Assembly: GCA_038501195.1 (NCBI GenBank)
Contig: JBBPUQ010000003.1
Coordinates: forward strand, 1,380,501 to 1,444,500
Direction: 5' to 3'
DNA: 64,000 bases
DNA from: Nemania diffusa
Taxonomy: Eukaryota > Ascomycota > Sordariomycetes > Xylariales > Xylariaceae
The notes under the pieces were generated by a model. That model was not told the DNA's origin. It did not search any database and was given only the letters and a program-made list of their open reading frames with translations. The translations under genes were made by a program, and so were the position numbers. Below are positions 36,352 to 46,949 of this stretch, in pieces; within the stretch, counting starts at the first letter, position 1, and each line of letters starts with the position of its first letter.

Positions 36352-39300
36352 ATGGTGTCGCTCAAGTACCTATCGGCGGCGGTGTTGTCGTTCTGTAGTG
36401 CCAGTGTCCTGGGGTTGACACTTGGCGATAAATCCTACACCATTGCTAATCCCGGACGTCGCGAGCTTCTTCAGGATCTGGTATGATCACTGCGTGATTC
36501 CCTGCTTCGGATAATTCTAACATACTCTGCTAGGTAACATGGGACGAACATTCTCTCTTCGTCCGTGGAGAACGGATCATGTTCTATTCGGCTGAATTCC
36601 ACCCCTGGCGTCTTCCAGTACCTGGCTTATGGCTGGATGTCTTCCAGAAGATCAAAGCCCTCGGCTACACCGGTGTGTCCTTTTACGTTAACTGGGCGCT
36701 GCTCGAGGGGAACCCAGGACACTTTGCTGCGGACGGGGTGTTTGCGTATGAACCATTCTTCGAGGCTGCATCTAAGGCTGGCATCTATCTGTTTGCCCGA
36801 CCAGGGCCATACATCAACGCCGAGGTTTCCGGAGGGGGATATCCGAGATGGATGCAACGGAACACGGGAACTCTCCGGACTAATGAGTCGGCATACATGG
36901 ATGCGACGGATAACTATGTTGCGCACATGGGTAAACTTATTGCAGCGGCTCAAATTACAAACGGAGGCCCTGTTGTGCTTTTGCAAGTAGAAAATGAATA
37001 TGGTATGTGTAAAAGAATAGCATATAAGTTTATTTTTTCTACTCTTCCCTTATAATCCCTCGATGCTTGAAACTTAGAGCATAGGCTAATCACACTGGTA
37101 GTATGTGTTCTACCTACCTGATTAGCAGGGCGTTCGGCCTGCAGACGCTCATACTTGCACTTTAGAAGGCATGCTTATATGTTAGATAGACCTACGGTGC
37201 TCCTTGGGTCGAATTCCCCGACACTACATATATCAGCGCTGTCAACCAACAATACCGGGATGCTGGTGTCGTAGTCCCTCTCGTCAACAATGAAGCTTCC
37301 ATAATCGGTCTTTTCACTCCTGGTAAACCCGGTGGTCCTGACATCTACGGGCATGATGGATACCCATTTGGCTTCGATTGTAGGTATGCGCTTTACGATC
37401 AAGCCGAATATAGACTAACACAAGTAAGGCGCGGACCCTGAGAGCAATTGGACCCCGGGAAGACTACCCACAGACTGGAGCCAGCTTCACCTTGAACAGA
37501 GCCCGAACACCCCTTACGCGATCCCGGAATTCCAAGGCGGTGCTATCGATAGTTGGTATGAAAACAGGGGCGACCTATTTTGAATTATACTGATTAGTGC
37601 TAGGGGCGGATCTGGTCTCGAGGGCTGTGCTGTTTTGGCAAACCATGAGTTCGAGCGTATCTTCTACAAAAATAACTTTGGCTTTGGTATAAGACTATTT
37701 AATATTGTAAGTATCTCAGACTTTGCTCACTACTAATATTAACTCTTCTTGGAACTAACCTTGTGACTTAGTATATGGTAAGTGTTGCCTACTAATTACT
37801 CGTCGAACGAATCTAATTCTCTAGACATATGGAGGTACGAACTGGGGCAACCTTGGCCAACCGGGAGGCTATACTTCATACGACTACGGCGCAGCTATCA
37901 AAGAAGACCGAACTATTGCCCGAGAGAAATACGCCGAAGCGAAGCTCATGGGGCATTTTCTCACCTCATCACCGGCATATTTGGAGGCCATCCCCGGAGC
38001 CCTAACTAATACATCCTACGTGAGCACGCCGGAACTCAGCACGACCCCGATCATTGGGAACACCACTACCTTCTACGTGGTCCGTCACTCCGCCTACGAA
38101 TCACTCGAGTCCACGCCATACACCTTCAGCGTGCCCACGAGCATCGGCACAGTCAAGATCCCCCAGCTCGGCGGAACTCTAACGCTCAACGGACGAGACT
38201 CCAAGATCCACGTTACGGACTATGATGTAGGCGGGATCAATCTGATATACTCGTCGGCGGACATCTACACCCACGGGCGAACAGGTTCGAAGCGCGTTCT
38301 ACTGATCTACGGGCTCGAGGGCGAAACGCACGAGCTAGCTTTCTCATCGAAGCTCGGCAAACCCACCGTCGAGGGCGGCGCGGTCGAGATCCAGACGAAG
38401 GGTCCCGCCGTGGTGGTGCAATGGCAAGTCGCGCAATCGAAAAAGGTCCTCCACTACGGCAGCAACCTCGACGTCTACCTCCTCTGGCGCAACGACGCCT
38501 TCAAGTACTGGAAGCTCGAGCTCGAGGCCCCCGCGCCCATCGGGAACTACGCCTCGGCGTCCAAGGACGCCGTGATCGCCAAGGCGGGCTATCTCCTGCG
38601 CACGGCCGCCAAGTCCGGGACCTCGCTGTACCTGACCGGGGACCTGAACGCCACGGCCGACCTGGAGATCGTCGCGGGGCTCCCGGGCTCGGATGCCGTC
38701 TACTTCAACGGCAAGAAGGTGTCCGGCGTCACGTCCGCCAACGGGCGGCTCACGGGCAAGCTGACCTACACGAGCCCGAAGCTAGATCTACCCGACCTCG
38801 CGGCGCTGCGGTGGAAGGCCGTGGACTCGCTCCCCGAGCTCTCGCCCTCGTACGACGACGCGGCGTGGACGGCCGCCTCGCACGCGACGACGAACAACAC
38901 GTCCTACGACGAGACGTACCTGACCGAGTTCACGCTGAAGACGCCCACCTCCCTCATCGCCGGCGACTACGGCTACGGCGGCGGCTCGCTGCTCTACCGC
39001 GGCGCCTTCGCCGCGCTCGGCACCGAGCGCTCCCTCTACCTCTCGACCACCGGCGGCGGCGGCTTCGGGCACTCGGCGTGGCTCGGCCGGACCTTCCTGG
39101 GGTCGTGGACGGGGTCGCAGGCGGGCAGCTACAACCAGACCCTGACCTTCCCCGCGAGCCTGAGGCTCGCCCCGGGAAGGACGTACGTCGTCACGGTGCT
39201 GATCGACCACATGGGCCAGGAGACGAACTGGTGGCCGGGCCACGACTACATGAAGACGCCGCGGGGCATCATCGACTACGCGCTTTCCGGGCACGCGGAC

Positions 39301-39923
39301 AAGGGCGACGTGGCGTGGAAGCTGACGGGCAATCTCGGCGGCGAGCAGTACCGCGATCCCGTGCGCGGCCCGCTGAACGAGGGCGGAATGTGGGCCGAGA
39401 GGCAGGGCTACCATCTCCCGGCGCCGCCGAGCGAGGGATGGGAGAGCGCCTCTCCGATCAAGGACGGGATTAAGGGTGCCGGCGTCATGTTCTACGCGGC
39501 GAGCTTCGACCTCAACATTCCCTCGGGCTACGACGTCCCGCTCAGCTTCGTGTTTGCCAATAGTACGGGCGCGCCTGCGAACTACAGGGTACAGCTCTAC
39601 GTGAACGGATGGCAGTTTGGGAAATATAGTAAGTGACCCGCGGCACCAATTACTTTACACATTCGTCCATTCGTTTAAGAAAACTAATGTCGTCGCCCAT
39701 CTTAGTCAACAACCTAGGCCCCCAGACTAGCTTTCCTGTACCTGAAGGTGTGCTGAATTACTCCGGGGAGAATTACCTCGGCCTGACGCTGTGGGCACAA
39801 GATGCCACTGGAGCAAAACTGGACGGATTAAGTCTGGTGGCAACTGCGTTAATCCAGTCAGGGATACAAAAACCTGCCCTGACATGGAGTGATAAGTGGG
39901 TTAAGCGAACGGGCGCCTATTAA
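36352..39923 (+). CDS. lacA: beta-galactosidase, glycoside hydrolase family 35, secreted
   Basis: Supported exons: 36352-36480, 36534-37002, 37190-37379, 37429-37555, 37604-37706, 37772-37777, 37825-39628 and 39706-39923. The phase between 37002 and 37190 does not close directly; a small exon at 37078-37100 (23 nt) would restore it and give about 1022 residues, the normal length for fungal LacA. A signal peptide covers about residues 1-22. The GH35 barrel shows [27 protein letters not shown], the acid/base Glu in VENEY and the nucleophile Glu in IPEFQGG, plus [14 protein letters not shown] and [11 protein letters not shown]. The C-terminal beta domains follow. The enzyme removes terminal beta-galactosyl residues from plant polysaccharides outside the cell. 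The big exon is very GC-rich. Confidence 0.9.
37772..37777 (+). other. 6-nt microexon of the GH35 gene encoding Tyr-Met
   Basis: The bases TATATG lie between a 65-bp intron ending CTTAG and a 47-bp intron beginning GTAAGT, both in phase 0. The family motif [11 protein letters not shown] is complete only if these six bases are kept. Confidence 0.85.
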
Positions 39924-40170
39924 GTGTAGTAGACATGTCGACGAATTTATAGATGAAAAATATGGTAAAATTTTTTCCCAAGTCAACATGTCGTAAGCTA
40001 CTATGACCTTCGCTGGCTGGGCCTGTAGGTCCCTTTTTAGGGTATAATCTCTAACATTTCCAACGGTGCCTTCAGGGGCCAGCACTATGGAAGACGATGA
40101 GTAGGCTCATATTAGTATGACGATTTGAACTTACCTTTAAATCCCAGATATTTAAGTTTCGCGTGATAAC

Positions 40171-41980
40171 TCAATCATCGTCATCATCACTACCGCTTGA
40201 CCACCCTTCCTTATATCCTTCAGCAATGTCGGCGAGTTCGTTACCGATGGTTTCCCGGTCCTCGAGGCCAATGGATCCAATGACAGCCGTCCGGAGCCCT
40301 CTCACTTTAGCCATAACATATGTATCGGTAGATAGTGATGTACGTATTGCCATGGTTTCTTTGACTATGTTTCTGTTGTTGTCTCTCCATATCATAGGGT
40401 AGCTATCAAGGATGGGAAAAGAGAGTGCAGAACGATAACTATGACTTGTTAATAACATTTCTCCAACCTCAAGACTTCTCACTCTTGAACTTACTTGTGG
40501 ACTTTCGGCCTGCGTCTCATACCAAAGCGATCTATGATGGCATTATCCGCATCGTCCGCTGCTGTTTCTTCAATGGCTGGTCCCCGGTACGTCTGAATTT
40601 GACTGAAAATATACCGCTTCCTTGGCCATCTCGCCCCGCCAAGTCTCATGTCTTGCGGTGATGAGAGATCGACTTCTAGGGATGCTGTGCCCTTTTCTGA
40701 CTCGGTTTCAATTGAATCAATATGAAGACTAACCGTTTCTTCGCCACGCGCGTTTGCGAGATGCACTGGCACACTTGTTCCGTTTTGTGTTGGGTTCTGG
40801 GGCCAAATGGGGCTCATCTCTATGTTTGCTATAGTCTGTCTTCCAAAGACATTGAGGAGATCCGTCATTTGGCCCAAGTTGCTTGAGTAGACATGATTTG
40901 TGGTCTTGAGACGAGTACAGAGAGTTGTACTCTCGATGGTGGCTGCGAAGAGCGCGGACACGTGCCAAGGAGATGACACATTCATATGTAGGCTTGGTGG
41001 AAGTGCCCCCTCGGGCACCGCCAGGGGCACAACAAGCGAAGCTTGAGAGCTCAGCTCGGCTAGAGCGCGCGCCTTGTTGACCAGCTTAAGAAGCCTTTTC
41101 TCCTACTACTTGTTAGCCGTAATTGAGCAGAGTCCTTTATATTTAAATATGAGTTACCCTGGAAAGTCCCATCACAGGCTCCTGTATTCCGAAAACCAAC
41201 ACAGGCATTTTACCATATTCATCTCTTATCCGCTCAAGATATCTAGTAGCAAAACTACCCCACGCATCGTCGATTCCGGACATGATTTGAATGCCCTGCA
41301 TGTGGTCTGCCTCTTCAACAAAGGGGCGCAAGTCCCGATCGAGGAGGTCGTGTTCCTTGTCAAGATTGGCGAACAGCTCCTCGCCCATTTGCCACTTTTC
41401 GAAAGGCATGAGCGTCGAGTTCAACTCATACTCGTTGAGCTGAACAATGGACTTGGGATGGTAAAACACCCTGTTGAAATCAGACCAATACCTCACCGTG
41501 CTTGTGGTGAGCTCAGGGGGCGCCAGCCCCATGTCGAGGCTCTGCTGGTACGCGCTGGCTTCTATGGGTTGTTGTCTGTGTACGACGGCTTGTCCTGGCC
41601 TGGGGTGGATGAGAACATGGTCTATCTGATGCGGCAAAGTATATGTTCACTCACCACAAGCTGCTCGATGCTGCATCTTCGGTAATATCATAGAGATCGT
41701 TGAGTCTCTTCAATGTTCCGAACCCTCCCTTCAAGTCATAGATGACCGTCCTTGGCATGAAAGTCTCGGTGCCGTCCGCGCCGAGACCTGGCCTGAAATG
41801 CACATCATGGTCGACTGGCGATTCTTCATCGGCGCCGTATGTGAAATATGACTCCTAGTATATTGGTATTAGCCAAGGCGTTCACGAGACAAGCTTCGAT
41901 GACCTCACCTGAGCATTCCAAAAGTGTGCCGCTACATAATTGCTCTGCTGCCCAAGCTGTAGCGTAATGATCTCACGCAT
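40171..41980 (-). CDS. dml1: Misato/Dml1 tubulin-like mitochondrial inheritance protein
   Basis: Five exons (41909-41980, 41655-41854, 41158-41599, 40495-41102, 40171-40444) with introns of 50-55 bp give 531 residues. The N-terminus [20 protein letters not shown] is the tubulin-like Misato segment, followed by [20 protein letters not shown] and [10 protein letters not shown], a known Misato hallmark. Later parts include [14 protein letters not shown] and [16 protein letters not shown]. An acidic tail of Asp residues ends the protein. In yeast Dml1 is needed for mitochondrial DNA inheritance and cell morphology. It is divergent from a peroxiredoxin-like gene, with a shared promoter of about 550 bp. 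Confidence 0.94.
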
Positions 41981-42531
41981 AGTCGAGTAGAGAATCTAGT
42001 TCTTCATGGAAGATTTTGATCAGGTCTTCGGGAAGACAAGTCAACTTGAACCTACCAGTACTTATTTGTATTATTAATTGCGTAGAAATTGCATGCTAAT
42101 GATTTGACCCAAACTCACCTAGTACCTTCTATGCGTTGTGTACCTAACTGCCTGTAGATTCTATCTTTAGGTACCTACAGGGCCTACGGGTGCCAGCTGA
42201 GAGCGATTGAGAGAGTCGGGTGTTCGCCAACTGGTTTGGGTTCCATTATAGCGGTCGGGTAGCGTAGCTTATACGTAGCTTACATAGCTACTTCCATCTA
42301 GGCACTGTGCCTAACCTATCATGATCAATCGTCATCACTGATTATACCCGTTACCCATCAGTGACTTGCGGACTGGCTAAGAAATAGGGGACCCCTGTTT
42401 CATATGCAGGCCATACCAGCTATATCTATTGTACCAATATAACCATCGAATAACTTGAGTTTTTTTTTCCTACCTCAGAGATCGTCGTCGCCTGCATAAA
42501 CTCAGCCTGATACAACTTCACGTACCACAGA
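41981..42531. promoter_or_regulatory. divergent promoter between dml1 and peroxiredoxin-like gene
   Basis: A 551-bp region between two ATGs pointing away from each other. A T-run and pyrimidine-rich stretch ending CTACCTCAG lies at about 42460-42479 just before the plus-strand start and could be a 5' UTR intron acceptor. TACCTA motifs occur at 42117-42180. Confidence 0.5.
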
Positions 42532-43343
42532 ATGTCGCTAGCCCAAGAATGGGAGTCTTTAAAGACGCCGCCCAAAAAGGACGTCAAACCGGCACCGCTA
42601 GTAGGAGCCAAGGCGCCCACCCATCCAAACCTCATATTGCCAACCGATAAGCCAACCATCATAGCTTTCCTGAGGCATTGTGGCTGTCCCTGTATGTAAC
42701 ATACCCTATTCCTCCTCTCTCTTCTTATCAACGCCTTTCACGCTCGTGCTTCGAAAAAAAAAACAATTACGTATGAATACTGGCTGGCCCGTTGGCTTCC
42801 CTTGGCACCGGCACCTGCACTTACAGAACACGCTCACACCGACAACTCTATTCTTCACTAACACCTCTTCTCTGCTCTCTCCCAGTCGCCGAAAAGACCT
42901 TCAAAGCTCTCACACGCCTCTCCACACACCACAAGAACATAAACTTCGTCGCCGTCTCGCACTCGTCCTCGGAGGCCACGGAGCGCTGGGTCGTGACCGT
43001 GGGCGGCAACTGGGACGTGAGCGTCGTCATCGACGAGGAGCGCGACCTCTACGCCCTCTTCGGCCTCGGCGTGTCCACCACCTGGCACGTCCTCTCCCCC
43101 GTCGCCCTCTACAACGCCCTGCAGCTCGGCAAGACCGAGAAAATCTGGAACCGCCCCACCGAGAGCGGCTCCCGCTGGCAGACCGCCGGCGCCTTCGCCA
43201 TCGACGAGTCCGGCTTCGTGAGGTGGCGTCACATCGCCGTGCGTGCTGACGACACCGCCGATTGGGACGCCGCCGTCCAGAGCGTGGGCGTTACCCCGAG
43301 GCCCAAACCGCCCCCGCCCGTCCGGACCGAAGGGTTCCTGTGA
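42532..43343 (+). CDS. peroxiredoxin-like (AhpC/TSA, PRXL2-type) thioredoxin-fold protein
   Basis: Two exons (42532-42691 and 42886-43343) across a 194-bp intron (GTATGT donor, CACTAAC branch, TCCCAG acceptor) give 205 residues. The junction rebuilds FLRHCGCPFAEKTF, with Cys50 and Cys52 at the active-site position of the thioredoxin fold. Then come NINFVAVSHSS, WDVSVVIDEERDLYALFGLG, STWHVLSP and NRPTESGSRWQTAGAFAID, all typical of fungal AhpC/TSA-like proteins. A thiol-dependent redox or peroxide-reducing role is inferred. The Pro-rich C-terminus is low complexity. The ATG at 42532 continues the frame without interruption. Confidence 0.88.
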
Positions 43344-44495
43344 TGAAGGAAGGAAGGGAGGAAAGAAGAGCGAGACGAAGAAATAATAAGAATGGAAATC
43401 CAAGCGCAGCGAAAAATCGTATTGTGGTGACCTTGATAGAGTGCAGATCTACCCAGCGGCAGAGCAGGGCCCAGGTACGCGAAGTGAGCATCCAGCCGCG
43501 CGTTGCGACTATTCAAAGGTTGCTCACATTATCCACGTATTACACCTTGGAGAGAAATCGAAACACGCAACAGTGGCGTAAGATTTCTAAACATGAGAAT
43601 ATCTGCATACTCTCTGTGCATACTCTCAGAAAAATCCAGCCCAGTTGTCTATTGGTTTCAGAGCACTGGACGTCTAGAAGATGGTGAACCTAATTCCACC
43701 ATGGTGTAAATGATGAATATACCTATGTCCTTTGTAAATAATCTATAATTTGAGAAATATTTAACGATAAAATCCCGTCATTTTCTTGCTAATACCTTGA
43801 CTTTGTGTTGAGCTGATATTTGTATGATCAGGCACTTGTAGGTTACGGCAGACGCGATAATGGCCCTACGCTTAACTAGGTTTCTAGGCACTTGTTGCTC
43901 TACCAAAAATGAAACACTTCATTGTCAGCTTAGACGCATTGGTTATTGGGGCATAAGGATTCATTGCACAAAAGGTGGCTAATAAGGATTGTTCTTAGAA
44001 TATTATTATTGATTCGAAGGTGTGTTTTTCGAATATCCCCTTCATGAGCTTCAAAAACTAGCGTTGTCATCCGCGACCTCGCCAACTTTCTATAGCTACA
44101 AAAAAATGCTTGTGCGACAGAAAATAAAATAATTATATACAGGTGCTCAAAGAGCTTCGCTGCGCTGGACAATCCTTTGTCGCTGATGCTGCATCACCTT
44201 GTGTCTCTCACCGGAGAAAGGTAAATCAGCCCCTCTATGGGGCCAAAAATTGCAAATCTATTATCAAATGCTTCGTATTGTGGTATCCCTCGTGAACAAA
44301 CATGAAGAACGTTACTCCACATGTCAACCGACACATTCCTGCCAAATACACGCCAAATTGTGTAAATCGGGGGTTCAGGTTTGCAGTATGACATGCTAAC
44401 ATCGAGATGCCAAGTTTAGCAGGCCGAATAAAATGAATGAGGAACATGCACTAACGCATTTCCCCAGAAGAGAAAAGAGAAATGTCATGTCGTCT
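43344..44495. other. convergent intergenic region
   Basis: The 3' flanks of the peroxiredoxin-like gene and ste12. Short frames at 43930-44172 and 44194-44447 have no domain. AT-rich in the middle. Confidence 0.5.
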
Positions 44496-46949
44496 TCATA
44501 TCGCACCGCTCGGGGTACTTATGGTCATCGGCATGCTTAACGTCTGGAGAGGATTGAAAGAGGTGCTATGTGTCATCCCCCCATTTGATAACGCGTGGTT
44601 GTTTTGCGTTAATGAATGGAGCGAGGTTGACATATAGCCACCATCAGACTGAGGAGAGGCATCTTCAAGAGAGCCAAGGTGATCTTCACTAGAAAACTCA
44701 TCCTCATCCTCGCCGGAAAGCGGAAGGCCGCTCTCAGCACCGTCACTACGGTCATGAGTACGTCTATGCCTGTAACACGGAAAATGTTAGCTTCTATTCG
44801 TGCTGCTTCGAGACCGTCCGGTCCTGCAATGAGTTGATGTAGGTGCTGCTGTATGTTGACTTCGGCTCGCACTAGGATTTTTTTCGATTGCTGCGTGTGC
44901 AGCACTGACATCATTGCTCAAAACAGGATTGCGAAATGGACAAAAGAGATATGAAAAGAGAATCAGGAGCCATACTGTGCTAAATTGTCGGATCTAGAGA
45001 ATGCCTTATTACAGTGGGGGCAGATATAGGGTCTTTCTTGGGTGTGTGTCCTCACATGTCTAGATATTGAGTCAGATATACGACCGCGCGCGCACTTGAA
45101 GAGAAAATAACTCGATCTTACCGCTTTAAATGCTCGAGACGCTTGAAGAGACGGCCGCAGGATGGGATTGGGCAAGAATGAGACTTTTGAGGATAAGGAT
45201 TACCGAGCTCTGAAACCGTAGCAGACCGAGCCCTGCGAACCACGCTCGACCCATTCTGAATTGCTCGTTGATCACCCATACCATTATCGCCAATGAAGTC
45301 ATCATTGGTAAGCCCGAGAAAGTCCTGTCGCTGAAGAGACAACGGGTTAAGAGCCGGGCTACCATCGACTGCCGACAAAGGAGTGCCGTGTCTTGACATT
45401 TCGAGCATCTCTCTATTTTGGTGACTAGCAATCGACATGGCAGAATTGCTGCTGTATGCAAGGCCAGGAGGAGAGTGGCCCTGCATCTCATCACCCTCAG
45501 CCAAGGGACCAACCGATACCGAGACAGACCTTCTGAGATCAGATGGGCGATGGGTTGCAGCCTGAGCCTGCGCCGTCACGGCAGCAATAGCCGACATAGT
45601 TGGAGGGATAGACGAACGCCGCCTTCTCTGTTTATATGATGGCGATCCTTCAATCACACTATAAACATTCCCGGCGCCATAACCACGCGAAAATTGAGGC
45701 CCTGCCAGGTTGGGTGGCGGGAGTTGCATCATTCCATGTAACCCGTGAGCAAGGCCAGCATGGTCTGGAATGGCACTGTACAGCCCAGTCTCCTCATTTG
45801 CAATATATGCTGGCTCGGCAACCATACCCAGTGCTTGTTGCGGGGGAGTAATGGGCTCATAAGAGATGCCTCGATTGCTGTAGTCTTCAAAATGCGAAGA
45901 GACGAAAGAAGGAGCAGGTGAATATTCTAGACCATAAGCTGGCATAGAAGCGTGACGTTGGTGGCCTTGGCTAACGGGCACGCCGCTCTGGTTGTACTGA
46001 ACACGAGAATAGTCAGGTTCTCTCTTGATCACTTGCTGAACCTGTTGGGGCATCGCCTGAACCATTGCTGGTGCCATCGCGGCCATAGTATTGTAGGAAA
46101 CCATAGCGTCCATACCCTCCGCTAAAGGGGCCAGCGACTGAGGAATCATCTGGGGGGGAGGCATTGAATCCATTGCTCTCATGACCGGAGATGGGGCCTG
46201 CGATTGAGAAGAAAATGAAACCTGTTGAGCATTGAAGGAGGAAGAGTTGGCCTGCTGCGCCTTCGTCAACTGTTCATAAAGCGACTGGGATGAATCATAT
46301 TGAAACGACAAAGCTGGTTCGTTTTGTGCCATCGTAGTGGCCTCCTGGCCCATCTTCTCCCGCTTCAAATCTCGTTCTAGAGCATCGAGGAATAGACGGT
46401 CGTGTGGCACACTGTACCAGTAAAAAACCTTCTGCTTCTTCTGTGTTCGAATGCAATTGTTCTTGTAGAGAAAGTCAAGGAAGGGGCTTTTCGGCTCTTC
46501 AAGAGAGGCATCGGTTCCAGACTTTAGATTCCGGAGATCGGAGAAGATGCCCTCTTCAAATTTCTTTGAATTCCTTACAGGACGGCCGAAGGCTTGGAAT
46601 CTGAAGGACAGGCATCGTACGATGTCAGTGCCGGAAATATGGAACAAGTTGTTCCATAATACGCAGGACACATATTCTCCTGTGGGCAATAGAAAACGGC
46701 GAATGTACTGGTCAGTTTGCCAGTCGACTGGTGCCGATATCAAGAAATATTTTACTAACACAAACGTTAGTTACAAAAAGTCAAGGAGACACATACTAGT
46801 AAAGTTAGATGAAGAGACCTACAATTATCAACTTGTTGTAACGCTACTTGCGCATCGTGAGGTAGAGCTTGTTGCGCCTCTGTGCTGAGCATGAAAGTCT
46901 CCGGCTTTTGGGGAGCTGACGCTGCCATGGCTGCCGATTGCGAGTACAT
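44496..46949 (-). CDS. ste12: Ste12 homeodomain-like/C2H2 transcription factor
   Basis: Four exons (46823-46949, 45122-46754, 44976-45059, 44496-44769) with introns of 68, 62 and 206 bp give 705 residues. The STE domain (about 40-150) holds [22 protein letters not shown] (split by intron 1), [19 protein letters not shown] and [18 protein letters not shown] long Gln/Ser-rich middle follows. Two C2H2 fingers lie at about 570-592 (C-x4-C-x12-H-x3-H) and 600-620 (C-x2-C-x12-H-x3-H). The start MYSQ at 46947-46949 matches the family as I recall it; the upstream frame begins only with TTG. Ste12 is the target of the pheromone/filamentation MAP kinase and controls mating and, in pathogens, host penetration. 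Introns 2 and 3 cut through the fingers. Confidence 0.96.
44770..44975 (-). promoter_or_regulatory. long ste12 intron 3, candidate regulated splice site
   Basis: This 206-bp intron begins two bases into the codon just before the first zinc-binding His of finger 2 (after ...SDNLA). If retained, translation reads ...NLAQYGS and stops, removing both His ligands. Alternative splicing in the finger region of Ste12 is known from other plant-associated fungi. Use here is inferred. Confidence 0.6.

Noticed and set aside
38421..39473. Long second-frame open reading frame inside the beta-galactosidase exon
   Set aside because: It is an Arg/Pro-rich shadow caused by high GC at third positions of the real frame.
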